Origin: an uncultured Clostridia bacterium
Lineage (GTDB): Bacteria > Bacillota > Clostridia > TANB77 > CAG-508
Assembly (NCBI GenBank): GCA_934157205.1
Contig: CAKPHJ010000003.1
Coordinates: 11,774 to 75,773, forward strand
DNA length: 64,000 nucleotides
Direction: 5' to 3'
Translations under genes and position numbers: made by a program
Part shown: positions 52,726 to 62,201 of the stretch, piece by piece
Position numbering within the stretch: the stretch's first letter is position 1
How the letters are laid out: every line of letters begins with the position of its first letter
Notes under the pieces: model-generated
Told to the model about the DNA's origin: nothing
Database searches by the model: none
Seen by the model: the letters and a program-made list of their open reading frames with translations, nothing else

Positions 52726-55176
52726 TTAAAAGTTTCTTTTCATTTTATCTAATGTATTGTTCATGTTAGGGGAAAAGTTATTTTCTCCTACTGATGGTGG
52801 TCTATAAGTATTTTTGTCTTTTGGTGAACTAACAAGTGGATATACCATATTTCCTAGTTCTTTTAAAGATTGCAAAAATGCTTTTGAATAACCTTTTAAA
52901 GAAATTTCGCATTTAATTATTCCTTCTAGGTATCTTATGTATGTTTCTTCTTCAAATGGTATTGAAATATATTTTATTCTTGTTCTATCGAATAGTTCTG
53001 TCATAAATGACATTGATGGATCATTATAAAATGCCATTCCACCTATTATTGTTTCATCTTTTATTCCTCTTATTTTTACTACTTTATTTAGTATAATTCT
53101 TAATTTTTTTTCGTCTAGAATATTTCTTGCTTTTAATTCTTTTAAAAATGCTGTAAGAGGTTGTATTGTTAATATGTCCATTGTTTGTACAAGATATGTT
53201 TCTTGTGATTGTTTAAAGTATCCTTTTGGAGTGTTAAAGTCTGTATCTATTAAAACTAATGAATAATTTTTAATAAGTGTTTCTAAAATTTTATCAACGT
53301 TTTTTATTGAACCATTTTCATTTGGTAATGATGTGTAAACTGTAAGATTTTTTTCTACATTTATTCCATTTGTTATTCCTACTGCTAGTCCATCTATACT
53401 CTTTGATGCAGTTTGTCTTAGTTGTTCTTCATTTTTTGTATAAATATAATAAGAATTTCTATTTTTTGTTGTATCTAAAATTGCTGTATTTATACCTATT
53501 TTAGCCATTTGTTCTGCTAAATTATTTACTATGAAAGATGTTCCGTTTTTACTTGTACCAATAAATGAAACTATTTTTTTGTCTGGTGTTAATAAATTTG
53601 TTAAATCTATTGTGCTTTCATATTCTTCCTCTTCTTGTTCATTATTTGTATAGTTATATTCTTGTGTTCTGCTATTATAACTTATGTTATTTTGTGAATA
53701 TTCGTTGTTTTTGTTTGTTTCATTTTGTTGTGTATTTTCATTTTCTAATGTTTTATATTCTGTTTCGTTTTGTTGTGGTGCTTCATATCTATAGTTTTCA
53801 TAATTTTGTTCCTGTTCATCTTCAAAACCTGGTAATATTGTAGATTTTTCTGGTTCTTCTATTGGTTCTGGCTCTGTGTCATCAAAACCTGGTAAAAATG
53901 TATCTTCTTTTTCGTCTGTTTCTTCAAATCCAGGTAATATTGTATCATTATAGCTTTCTTCTTGTTTTACTTTTGTTTCGTCATCTATGTCTTCAAAACC
54001 TGGTAATATTGGTTCTTCTTGTTGTACTTCTATAGGTTCTACTGTTTTAGGTTCTTCTATTGGATTTTTTCTTGGTCTTCCTCTTTTTCTTTTTACTGGT
54101 TGTTCTACTGTATTTTGAACCTCAGGTACAGCATTTTTTCTTGGTCTTCCTCTTCCTCTTTTTACTGGTTTTTGCTCTTCTTGTTCTACAACTTCTTCTT
54201 TTATTTCTCTTACATTTTGAGTTTGTTCTGGTTCTATATTTTTATGTTCATTTCTTTGTTGTAAATGTTGTTCTCCTGTGTATGTAACCTCTTTTGCAAC
54301 ATGTTCTACATTTTGTTGTGGTTTTGCCAATTTTTTTATTCCTTTCATGTTAACAGCTCTTGGAATTACTACAGGCTTTGACATTATTGTTTCTCTATTT
54401 TCTGATTTTAATAAAATTTCGCTTGTTCCTTCGTTTTCTTTTTGTTTATTTTTAGTTCTAAGATCATTTGATACACTATTATTGAAAGACATAATTTGTT
54501 GATATTTTGGTGAACTTTCTTCTAATACTGCTCTTACATTTAATGGCAAAAATTTTGTTATTATTCTTAATTGTGTATCATTGTATTGTGCAGCTATATT
54601 GTTAAAGCTTTCTATGTATCTATCTTCGTTTTTTCCAAGTCTTTTATAATGTGCTAAAATGTTTTGTATTTCCATTTCGCTAACATCATTTTCACTTTCT
54701 GCTTGATAATTTACATCTTCTACATCAATTTTATAATATGTTTTTGCTTCTTTTTTTGTACGTGGTCTGTTTATTAGTTTGCAAACTTCTTCTGTGCTTC
54801 TGTCATTTCCAATTATTGCATTATATATTCCTATTCCAAATAATTTTACTAGTATTTGTTCAGATTTTGTTCTTCTTTCTGAACATATTAAAATTATTGG
54901 TGTATCATTTCCTCTGTTGTTAGAAGCTTCATCACTTATACTGTCTAATTTTTCAAATATAAATTTGTCTATTTGATCATATTGTGTATGTGTAAATGCT
55001 TCTAAGTCTTCACTTATTACTATTCTGTCATAACTTTTATCTTTTTGTAATTCTTTTAATATTGCATTAAAGTAATAAACGTTTTTATATGAAATTATCT
55101 GTTTATACATGCTTTGATATTTTTTTACGATTGTTTCCGAAATTTCTTCATTACTTACAGCAAATAAAACTTTCAT
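52726..55176 (-). CDS. TadZ/CpaE-like protein with AT-hooks, LPGF repeats and a deviant P-loop
   Basis: The 816 residues show an N-terminal receiver-like domain (1-130; MKVLFAVSNEEIS, IILICSERR), a helical linker, two AT-hooks (RGRGRPRKN at 339-348 and KRGRPRKN at 364-371), four LPGF-Glu/Asp repeats (391, 414, 428, 448), an Asn/Gln-rich stretch to 530, and a C-terminal MinD/ParA-type ATPase fold (about 534-780) with a deviant P-loop GTSKNGTSF (540-548) and VLIDTDF. TadZ proteins localise type II/IVc pilus systems. The AT-hooks would bind the minor groove of AT DNA, unusual for a pilus protein. Neighbours are a pilin-like gene and a degenerate GGDEF gene. Confidence 0.75.
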   Translation of the reverse strand: MKVLFAVSNEEISETIVKKYQSMYKQIISYKNVYYFNAILKELQKDKSYDRIVISEDLEAFTHTQYDQIDKFIFEKLDSISDEASNNRGNDTPIILICSERRTKSEQILVKLFGIGIYNAIIGNDRSTEEVCKLINRPRTKKEAKTYYKIDVEDVNYQAESENDVSEMEIQNILAHYKRLGKNEDRYIESFNNIAAQYNDTQLRIITKFLPLNVRAVLEESSPKYQQIMSFNNSVSNDLRTKNKQKENEGTSEILLKSENRETIMSKPVVIPRAVNMKGIKKLAKPQQNVEHVAKEVTYTGEQHLQQRNEHKNIEPEQTQNVREIKEEVVEQEEQKPVKRGRGRPRKNAVPEVQNTVEQPVKRKRGRPRKNPIEEPKTVEPIEVQQEEPILPGFEDIDDETKVKQEESYNDTILPGFEETDEKEDTFLPGFDDTEPEPIEEPEKSTILPGFEDEQEQNYENYRYEAPQQNETEYKTLENENTQQNETNKNNEYSQNNISYNSRTQEYNYTNNEQEEEEYESTIDLTNLLTPDKKIVSFIGTSKNGTSFIVNNLAEQMAKIGINTAILDTTKNRNSYYIYTKNEEQLRQTASKSIDGLAVGITNGINVEKNLTVYTSLPNENGSIKNVDKILETLIKNYSLVLIDTDFNTPKGYFKQSQETYLVQTMDILTIQPLTAFLKELKARNILDEKKLRIILNKVVKIRGIKDETIIGGMAFYNDPSMSFMTELFDRTRIKYISIPFEEETYIRYLEGIIKCEISLKGYSKAFLQSLKELGNMVYPLVSSPKDKNTYRPPSVGENNFSPNMNNTLDKMKRNF

Positions 55177-55179
55177 TTG

Positions 55180-55599
55180 TTACCCCCTTCCAAATTTTAC
55201 AAACACTGCAAACGCTAGTGGTAATATTTGGCATATAATTAAAATTGTGATGAATGTTACCATTAAAGCCATACCTTTTTCCAATGTATCTAATTTTCTT
55301 ACTCCTATTACATATTGGTGAATAGCTCCTATAACAATTCCTAAAAAGCATAATGGTATACTGTATATACGTACTAAATTTAATATGTAAGCAACTGTTC
55401 CATATACATCTGAACCATATTTTACTTTATAGTCTTCAATTGAATTTAGAGAATTGTCTTTTAGTTCAATTAATTTGCTTTCTGTTTCTTTGTCTATTGC
55501 AATATTTTCTGCTACATCAGCTGCATATGTTTTGTTTAACATAGCAAATGTTCCAATAATTATTATTGCTATTGTAACAATTATTACACTTTTTTTCAT
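55180..55599 (-). CDS. VirB2/TrbC-like pilin-type membrane protein
   Basis: The start chosen is ATG 55599 (MKKSVIIV) with AAGGGG 7 bases upstream; the longer frame to 55671 would lack a ribosome site. The 139-residue protein has a signal peptide (cleavage after TYA near residue 26), a helical loop, and two membrane helices (about 75-96 and 110-133) separated by HQYVIGVRKLDTLEKG. This layout fits conjugative-pilin-like VirB2/TrbC proteins. No other conjugation gene is in the window. The gene stop lies 3 bases before the TadZ-like start. Confidence 0.6.
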   Translation of the reverse strand: MKKSVIIVTIAIIIIGTFAMLNKTYAADVAENIAIDKETESKLIELKDNSLNSIEDYKVKYGSDVYGTVAYILNLVRIYSIPLCFLGIVIGAIHQYVIGVRKLDTLEKGMALMVTFITILIICQILPLAFAVFVKFGRG

Positions 55600-55679
55600 A
55601 CTGTTAACCCCTTTCCCTAAGCCTTTTAGCCTTCTGTTTAATATCATACAATAAATAATTAAAAATATCAAGGAAATTT

Positions 55680-56894
55680 CTATAATTTATTGTATAAATA
55701 TTTCATGTATTCATATACTGCATTTGCCCAGTTTTTATCTGTTGCATATTTTTTATTTACAGCATTTAATGTTGATCCATTATAGTATGTTCCTAATGCT
55801 TTTTCTCCACTATAAATACTTGTTCCCTTAGGATTTATATAATATTTTACTAGCACTCTTGCTATTAAATCTATACTTTCAGCATAACTAGAAAAATTGT
55901 ATGCCCCATTATATGGGTTTGAGTCATATGCTCCATAACCAAATAAATTGTTTTTTTCTGTTGAAATTTTTGATGTTCCCCATGCGCTTTCATGTATTCC
56001 CATACTTGCAACAAAAATTCCATTTATGTTATATTGCTTTTCTATATAATAAAAATACTGACTATTTTGTTCAAATATTTTATTTTCATCTTTACTGTCA
56101 GTTAAAACTTTTTTAAATTGTTCTAATGTTAAACCACTTGGTTTGTTTAATACCATATTAAATTCTAATTTAGTTATATTGTTTTTATTTGTTGCATTTT
56201 CATTTTCGTTTTCTTCATATTTGCTATTTGGATTCATATAAGTAACACATTCAGATTTTATATATCCTGTTATATCATCTTTTTTTATTTTATACCAAGA
56301 ATTTTGTATTTCTGTTAATGTTACTTCATTTTTTTGAAAAATTGTACCAACTTTTTGTGAATTTTCATTTGGTTCTGACATAATAGATAATCTGTCTGAT
56401 GTTACATAAAGTTTGTCTCCAACTTTTACTTTGTAATTATTTTTATAATTTCCTGTTCCTATCTCTACTATTTTGTTTATAGCAGATTTTGTTACTTTAC
56501 AAGAAATTTGCTCTTCTGATACAATTTCTTCATTTTTATATGTATATTTTGTTACTATTTGCTGTTTACCTTCTCTTCCTTCTTGCACAACTTGTACTGT
56601 TCCTTTAGGTAATTGAGCATTATTTCTATATTTAGTTATATATTCTAGTGTTACTTCTTCAGTTTTATATTCTTCTTTTCCTTTATTTTCTGTGTTTTTT
56701 TCAATTATATTTTCAATATTTATTGGCTCTGCTGTGCTTATTTTTATATTGCTTGCTTCTTCTGATGTTTCTTTTGCATATACATCATTTTTATAAAAAT
56801 ATTTGTTATAAAGTTCTATTATAATTAATATACTAATAATAAAAGCTAAAATTGCAAAATTTTTTTTAATTTTTATTTTATCTTTTGATTTCAT
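55680..56894 (-). CDS. Secreted glucosaminidase with G5 and SH3 domains (LytG-like)
   Basis: The 404-residue protein has an N-terminal membrane anchor (about 10-31), a G5 domain (about 75-160; LPKGTVQVVQEGREG is typical), an SH3 domain (about 160-225; KVGDKLYVTSDRLSIMS) and a C-terminal N-acetylglucosaminidase domain with SMGIHESAWGTSK (the catalytic Glu) and NLFGYGAYDSNPYNGA. It cuts peptidoglycan outside the cell, perhaps to let the pilus-like structure through the wall (inference from the neighbours). It starts the operon towards the pilin-like and TadZ-like genes. Confidence 0.9.
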   Translation of the reverse strand: MKSKDKIKIKKNFAILAFIISILIIIELYNKYFYKNDVYAKETSEEASNIKISTAEPINIENIIEKNTENKGKEEYKTEEVTLEYITKYRNNAQLPKGTVQVVQEGREGKQQIVTKYTYKNEEIVSEEQISCKVTKSAINKIVEIGTGNYKNNYKVKVGDKLYVTSDRLSIMSEPNENSQKVGTIFQKNEVTLTEIQNSWYKIKKDDITGYIKSECVTYMNPNSKYEENENENATNKNNITKLEFNMVLNKPSGLTLEQFKKVLTDSKDENKIFEQNSQYFYYIEKQYNINGIFVASMGIHESAWGTSKISTEKNNLFGYGAYDSNPYNGAYNFSSYAESIDLIARVLVKYYINPKGTSIYSGEKALGTYYNGSTLNAVNKKYATDKNWANAVYEYMKYLYNKL

Positions 56895-56954
56895 AACATC
56901 ACCAATTATATTTTACATTTTTTAATATAAAACGTCAAGGCAAAAATTGTGCTA

Positions 56955-56983
56955 TTGATTTTATTTAAATTTTATACTATTAT
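56955..56983 (+). promoter_or_regulatory. Promoter of the plus-strand secreted protein gene
   Basis: TTGATT (56955-56960), a 17-base spacer and TATTAT (56978-56983), then GAGGAGG before ATG 57003. This is the divergent intergenic between the glucosaminidase and the plus-strand pair. Confidence 0.6.
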
Positions 56984-57002
56984 ATACGAGGAGGTTTTTA
57001 AA

Positions 57003-57794
57003 ATGAAGAAAAAAATATTACTAATAATTACAATTTTATTGGTAGTAATTGATATTTTTCTTGCTAGTTTACTTGCAAATAAATACATACATAAATACAA
57101 CTTTGAAAATCAAATTCTACCTATAGCAAAAAAGAATGAAAATGTAATATTTAAAATTAATAAAATAGTTTTATTTAGCAGCTGTGATGCTCAAAATAAA
57201 AACAGTTCAGCAAGTAATTTTACTATAGAAAATTTATACCAATATACAGATATGGCAATATTTATACAAAATGACTCTAATGAAAAAAACTTAGAAAATA
57301 CTTTCAAAAAAGTATCAATTAACAATATAAAATTTAACACATTACCATCTTTAGGAAATCCAAGTTTATATTTTAAAGGCTTAAATCAATTTGCCAAAAG
57401 CTCATACTCTAGTGAAAACATTATTCAAGATTCATTAGACTTTAACATCACTTCTGAAAACGAGGCAAACTTAGATACACCAACACTATATAATAACTTG
57501 GCAAACCCAATAACTTTGTGTTATGTAAATAACAATATTAAATCAGACTATACTATAACAGATACATCTTCTCCAATAACTTATGATGGTTCACTATTAA
57601 AAAAATGTAATATAAATTTAGAAAACTTAAAATGCAATTTATCTTTTGATATATACATTACTAATAACAAAGATGAAGAATTTAAGTGTACTGTTTTTAT
57701 AGATATTCCATTAACAGACAATGAAAAAAGCATATATGATGGTAACATAACATTAAAAAAAGATACAAATTTTATTTTTTATAGATATAAATAA
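57003..57794 (+). CDS. Secreted or membrane-anchored protein of unknown function (263 aa)
   Basis: The start is ATG 57003 behind GAGGAGG. The N terminus KKKILLIITILLVVIDIFL is a membrane anchor or uncleaved signal. The rest is Asn-rich extracellular protein with YTDMAIFIQNDSNEKNLENT, two internal Cys and a C-terminal beta-rich segment with CNLSFDIYITNNKDEEFKC. I do not recognise a family. It is transcribed with the acyl-CoA ligase gene after an 82-base gap. Confidence 0.7.
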   Translation: MKKKILLIITILLVVIDIFLASLLANKYIHKYNFENQILPIAKKNENVIFKINKIVLFSSCDAQNKNSSASNFTIENLYQYTDMAIFIQNDSNEKNLENTFKKVSINNIKFNTLPSLGNPSLYFKGLNQFAKSSYSSENIIQDSLDFNITSENEANLDTPTLYNNLANPITLCYVNNNIKSDYTITDTSSPITYDGSLLKKCNINLENLKCNLSFDIYITNNKDEEFKCTVFIDIPLTDNEKSIYDGNITLKKDTNFIFYRYK

Positions 57795-57876
57795 ACTTAA
57801 AAATATTATTGAAATTTTAAATTATAAATATTAAAATATATAATATTTATAAAAAACGGAGGGAATTATTAAAAAA

Positions 57877-59613
57877 ATGAAAGAAAAACTTACTACAGCA
57901 GAAGAATTAAAGAAAAAATATCATAAAACAGAAGAAATAACAAATTTCAAACAAATGCTATATCGTTCAGGAGATATTTACCGTTCAAGAACTGCTTTTA
58001 AAAGAAAAAATGATGATGGCACTATATATTCAATTACATATGAACAATTTAAAAATGATGTTATTTATTTAGGAACTAGTCTTATAAAAAAAGGATTTTT
58101 AGGAAAAAGAATTGCAATAATAGGAAAAAATAGTTATAAATGGTGTGTTTCTTATTTGGCTGCAAGTATTGTAGGAGTTGTAGTACCAATTGATAAAGAA
58201 CTACATAAAGATGATGTAATAAATTTTATGAATGTTTCTAAAACTGCATGTATACTAGGTGATAAAAAAAATTTAGATGAAATTTTAAATAATGTTTCAA
58301 AATTAAATAATCAAGACACATTATTTATAAAATTTGAATTAACAAATTCTTCATTAAATTTTGAAAATTTCTTAGAAGAAGGAAAAAAACTATACGAATC
58401 TGGTATTCACGATTTTGATAACATAAAAATAGACCCAGATGAAATGCGTATTTTATTGTTTACTTCTGGAACTACAGGGCACGCTAAAGGTGTTTGTTTA
58501 TCACAAAGAAATATATGTTCAAATATATTATCAATATATGGAATAGTAAAAGTAAAAAGAAGTGATTTATTCTTTTCTATTTTACCACTTCATCACACAT
58601 ATGAATGTACAATTGGTTTTTTATTGCCAATATATAGCGGTGCTAGTATTGCCCATTGTGAAGGATTGCGATATATAACAAAAAATATGACAGAATTTCA
58701 TCCGTCAGTTATATTATGTGTTCCTTTGCTTTTAGAAAACTTACATAAAAATATTATTAAAAATATGAACAAATCTTTACCAGAAAAATATAGAAATGCT
58801 GATAAAACTCAAAATCCATTTAACAATTTGCCTTGGATTATGAAACAAATTATTAAAACAAAAGTAAAAAACACTTTAGGAGGTAGACTTCGAGTATTTA
58901 TTGTAGGTGCTGCTTCAGCAAACCCAAATATTTTAGCTGATTTTAGAAACCTAAATTTAAATACTTTACAAGGTTATGGTTTAACTGAATGTTCCCCACT
59001 AGTATGTGGTAATACAGACTTTTTCCAAAAAGATGATAGTGCTGGACTTCCAATTCCAAATGTAGAATATAAAATAGATAATCCAAATTCAGAAGGTGTT
59101 GGAGAAATTATTGTTAAAGGTCCAAATGTTATGCTCGGATATTATGAAAATGAAGAAGAAACTAATAAAACTTTAGTAAATGGCTGGTTTCATACAGGTG
59201 ATTTAGGCAAAATCGACAATAATGGCTATTTGTACATTACTGGAAGATGTAAAAGTGTTATAGTTACAAAAAACGGAAAAAATATATATCCAGAAGAAGT
59301 AGAATATTATTTAAATGATAGCCCTTTAATTTCTGAATCACTTGTATTGGGAATTCAAAAAAGTAATGATGATGAAACTTATATTAATGCTCAAATTTAT
59401 CCTAATATTGAAGCAATAACACAATATTTAAAAGGTAGTGTTCCTACCAAAGAAGAAATTTGGAAAATAATTTCTGATGTAGTTGCAAATGTTAATAAAA
59501 AAATGCCTAATTATAAACATATTAAAGGATTTGTAATACGTGATAAAGAATTTGAAAAAACAACAACTCAAAAAGTAAAACGCTATGGTAATAATACAAA
59601 AATAGACTTATAA
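57877..59613 (+). CDS. AMP-forming acyl-CoA synthetase (FadD-like)
   Basis: It activates a carboxylic acid, probably a long-chain fatty acid, with ATP and CoA. The 578 residues show the ANL-family motifs LLFTSGTTGHAKG (188-200 region), PLHHTYECTIG, GYGLTECSPLV near 370, GWFHTGDLGKID near 445, KNGKNIYPEEVE and the C-terminal catalytic lysine in TTQKVKRYG. One of the few plus-strand genes; its fatty-acid substrate could come from the acyl-ACP thioesterase encoded at 2758 (inference). Confidence 0.9.
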   Translation: MKEKLTTAEELKKKYHKTEEITNFKQMLYRSGDIYRSRTAFKRKNDDGTIYSITYEQFKNDVIYLGTSLIKKGFLGKRIAIIGKNSYKWCVSYLAASIVGVVVPIDKELHKDDVINFMNVSKTACILGDKKNLDEILNNVSKLNNQDTLFIKFELTNSSLNFENFLEEGKKLYESGIHDFDNIKIDPDEMRILLFTSGTTGHAKGVCLSQRNICSNILSIYGIVKVKRSDLFFSILPLHHTYECTIGFLLPIYSGASIAHCEGLRYITKNMTEFHPSVILCVPLLLENLHKNIIKNMNKSLPEKYRNADKTQNPFNNLPWIMKQIIKTKVKNTLGGRLRVFIVGAASANPNILADFRNLNLNTLQGYGLTECSPLVCGNTDFFQKDDSAGLPIPNVEYKIDNPNSEGVGEIIVKGPNVMLGYYENEEETNKTLVNGWFHTGDLGKIDNNGYLYITGRCKSVIVTKNGKNIYPEEVEYYLNDSPLISESLVLGIQKSNDDETYINAQIYPNIEAITQYLKGSVPTKEEIWKIISDVVANVNKKMPNYKHIKGFVIRDKEFEKTTTQKVKRYGNNTKIDL

Positions 59614-59629
59614 AACATTGTTATTTTCC

Positions 59630-59671
59630 TATAATAGAAAGACCCCAAAAAGCTTAAAACTTTTTGGGGTC
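59630..59671. terminator. Bidirectional terminator between acyl-CoA ligase and DUF2207 gene
   Basis: GACCCCAAAAAG and CTTTTTGGGGTC make a 12-bp stem with a 7-base loop between two convergent genes (ligase on plus, DUF2207 on minus). Confidence 0.8.
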
Positions 59672-59695
59672 AATTCATTATTAAGTTTGCTCTAA

Positions 59696-61507
59696 TTACC
59701 AAGATCCGCCTCCGCCTCCGCCAGAGCCCCCTCCAGAAAATCCACCTCCAGATTTACTACTGCTTGAAAAATGAGATGACGTAACTGTATTAAATATTGA
59801 CGAATATGTAGAATTCATAAACCTATTAAACGAATGATTATCAAATGCCTTATGTCCATCATACCATTTAGGTGCTTCTAAAGCTATATCTTCAAATTTA
59901 TTCATCCACTTATTAGATACCCCTAAAACATATGTATATGGTAAAATATCATAAAAATATTCGGGAGCACGCATAACTAATTCTTCAAGTTGAGGTTTTT
60001 CAGCTGTTTCTAAAAAATCTTTAAAACCTTGTATCTTTCCCAACATCTCTGTTCCATATTCTGTCCTTTTCTTTATTATACCTAAAAAAATAATTAAAAG
60101 AACTATACATATACTTTGAATTATAAACTTAACTAAATATGCATTATCTGCATTGATGTCGTTTGCCATACAAGAAAATGTAACATCAACAAAAGCAAAT
60201 GATGCCAGTATACTTATCCATATATTAGGTTTTTTATAAAGTAAAATAAGAAGTACAACAATCATTGCAAGTGATATTTTACTCATATTAAATATAGATA
60301 ATCCTCCCATAAACAAGAAAACTATAATAATCATTGCTATTATTAATATTCTATTACTTAATGATGCTTTTTCAAATATTTTTTCTTGATTTTCTTTTCT
60401 ATTTATATTTCTAGCAATTTTTTTCAAAGTCGAATTAAATTTATCATTTAAATCATTTTTTGTTACTTGATCTTTTAAACTAAATAATTCATTAAAAAAT
60501 GTTCTTTCATCTTCATTGTTTCCATCATATTCTTTAAGTTTACTAATAATAAAATTACTTGTTTCATCTTCAAATTCTTCAATTTTCAAATACCCCTTAT
60601 TAGCTAAAAATATTAATAAAGATATTATATCTTTTTCTTCTGAATGCCCTTTATATATAAACGCTAAATCCGTACTATTCATTCCATTTGGCGGATAAAA
60701 TTCTACCGTTTTTATTGCAATTTCATCTTTTCCATATCTAATCCATAAAATAAAGGCTATAATTACAAATATTATTGAAACACCAATTTCAAGTAACATT
60801 ATAACATCTAGATTATTACTAGCTCCAACAAAATATCCTTCTGGAAGTGTAAGCCTAACTGTTAATGCTTGTCCATAAGATAATCCTGTTTTAAGTGAAC
60901 CTTTTATTGTATTTCCTGTGACCGTATAACTAACATTTGAACTATTTGTTGAATATACATTTCCACTTGAAAAACCTAATTTTGATTTATCAAATGCTTT
61001 TGGCATTGTAATCGTAAAAATTACATTTTCAATTTTTGTATCCCATTCTTTTCCTATTAAATTGAAATAAAGTTCGTCTGCATTCTTTAAAGGATCTTTT
61101 CCAATGTTATAATTGTATTTTATAGTATATGTTTTTATTCCAGAAACAGTTTGATATTTATTACCTATTTTTAGCACTTTATAACCACTTTCTGTTGAAA
61201 CAGTATACTTATCACTGACACTAATATTGGATATTTTAGCTCTATTATTTGATTCTGTTCCGTCCAATCTAGTCACTGTATTTCTCGTTGGAATTTTTCT
61301 AAAAATTCCATGTTTTCCATTTCCAGTAAAATTAACATTTATGGTTTCAGTTATATCAAATGAATTATTTTCATTTACAATCATTTCAATATTATAGGAA
61401 TCAATAGTATATCCATCACTAATACTTATAGCAGAAGTTTGAGTTGGCATTAATATGCTTAATAAAAAAATTAGTAAAAATATGCCAAAAATCATCTTTT
61501 CATTCAT
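59696..61507 (-). CDS. DUF2207 membrane protein
   Basis: The 603-residue protein has a signal peptide (about 1-27), an extracellular DUF2207 beta domain (ITETINVNFTGNGKHGIFRK near residue 55, YTIKYNYNIG), a membrane helix (about 236-258), a cytoplasmic winged part, three or four helices (about 388-470) and a Gly/Ser-rich end GGGFSGGGSGGGGGGSW, the hallmark of this family. The function is unknown. Confidence 0.88.
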   Translation of the reverse strand: MNEKMIFGIFLLIFLLSILMPTQTSAISISDGYTIDSYNIEMIVNENNSFDITETINVNFTGNGKHGIFRKIPTRNTVTRLDGTESNNRAKISNISVSDKYTVSTESGYKVLKIGNKYQTVSGIKTYTIKYNYNIGKDPLKNADELYFNLIGKEWDTKIENVIFTITMPKAFDKSKLGFSSGNVYSTNSSNVSYTVTGNTIKGSLKTGLSYGQALTVRLTLPEGYFVGASNNLDVIMLLEIGVSIIFVIIAFILWIRYGKDEIAIKTVEFYPPNGMNSTDLAFIYKGHSEEKDIISLLIFLANKGYLKIEEFEDETSNFIISKLKEYDGNNEDERTFFNELFSLKDQVTKNDLNDKFNSTLKKIARNINRKENQEKIFEKASLSNRILIIAMIIIVFLFMGGLSIFNMSKISLAMIVVLLILLYKKPNIWISILASFAFVDVTFSCMANDINADNAYLVKFIIQSICIVLLIIFLGIIKKRTEYGTEMLGKIQGFKDFLETAEKPQLEELVMRAPEYFYDILPYTYVLGVSNKWMNKFEDIALEAPKWYDGHKAFDNHSFNRFMNSTYSSIFNTVTSSHFSSSSKSGGGFSGGGSGGGGGGSW

Positions 61508-61533
61508 TATTTTTTCTCCATTTCTAGTTTAAT

Positions 61534-62061
61534 TTAAAAAGTAGTTTCAAAAATTTCAGCAGGTTTCATGTCTCCACAATCGCAAATAGATTGAAAAGCA
61601 ATTTTATGAGCAACTACAATTATTTTATCATATTTTTCTTTATATTTATTAATAACATACATAACTCTATTATTTAATTGTTCTTTTGTCTCCCATTTTC
61701 TTTTTTCGTTAATCGGATAAACTCCATTATTTTCAATATAATCTTTATAGTATCCTTTCATTTCATTGCTATTTTTGTATTGATATGTAAGATCTGGTTG
61801 CCATTCTCTTATATCTGGCTCAACCACAATTTCTAGTCCTGTTTCTTTGGATATTATACTAGCTGTTTGTAATGCTCTTGTATAAGGTGAAGCTACAATA
61901 ATTTGTGCATTTTTTAATCTAACATCTTTTGATGTTTCTATAACATCTTTTATTCTATCTTGTTTCAATGGTGCAAAATCATGTCCTTGACCTATAAATC
62001 CATGTGTATCTCCATATGTATAATCTGGTTTACCGTGTCTAATTAAATAAAATGTTGCCAT
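61534..62061 (-). CDS. Histidine phosphatase family protein (phosphoglycerate-mutase-like)
   Basis: The start chosen is ATG 62061 (MATFYLIRHGKP), 7 bases from AGGAGG; the upstream ATG at 62067 is only one base from that site. The catalytic RHG is at residues 8-10 and VVAHKIAFQSI near 150 holds the second His (HK rather than HG). REWQPDLTYQYKN lies between. It acts on phosphorylated small molecules; substrate unknown. The leader with its ribosome site is the 108-bp repeat. Confidence 0.88.
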   Translation of the reverse strand: MATFYLIRHGKPDYTYGDTHGFIGQGHDFAPLKQDRIKDVIETSKDVRLKNAQIIVASPYTRALQTASIISKETGLEIVVEPDIREWQPDLTYQYKNSNEMKGYYKDYIENNGVYPINEKRKWETKEQLNNRVMYVINKYKEKYDKIIVVAHKIAFQSICDCGDMKPAEIFETTF

Positions 62062-62068
62062 ATTCATT

Positions 62069-62176
62069 CCTCCTTGTATAATATATTCAGGGTTAAAAAT
62101 ACCCTAAAAATTTATATTATGTCACTTTCGTGATATAATCTTTTTATTAACACTGTGGACTCTTATTCCTCCTATT
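62069..62176. repeat. 108-bp repeat, copy 2 (leader of the histidine phosphatase gene)
   Basis: Identical over its full length to 38170-38277. It carries the ribosome site of the gene downstream in both places. Confidence 0.9.
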
Positions 62177-62201
62177 AATATAACTAAAATTTAAGTATTT
62201 T

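Noticed and set aside
60655..60680. GTACGG in the DUF2207 gene as a frameshift site
   Set aside because: The frame is AGT ACG GAT (Ser-Thr-Asp) and the protein continues normally. The same holds for AGT ACG GTA near 62460 in the small membrane protein.
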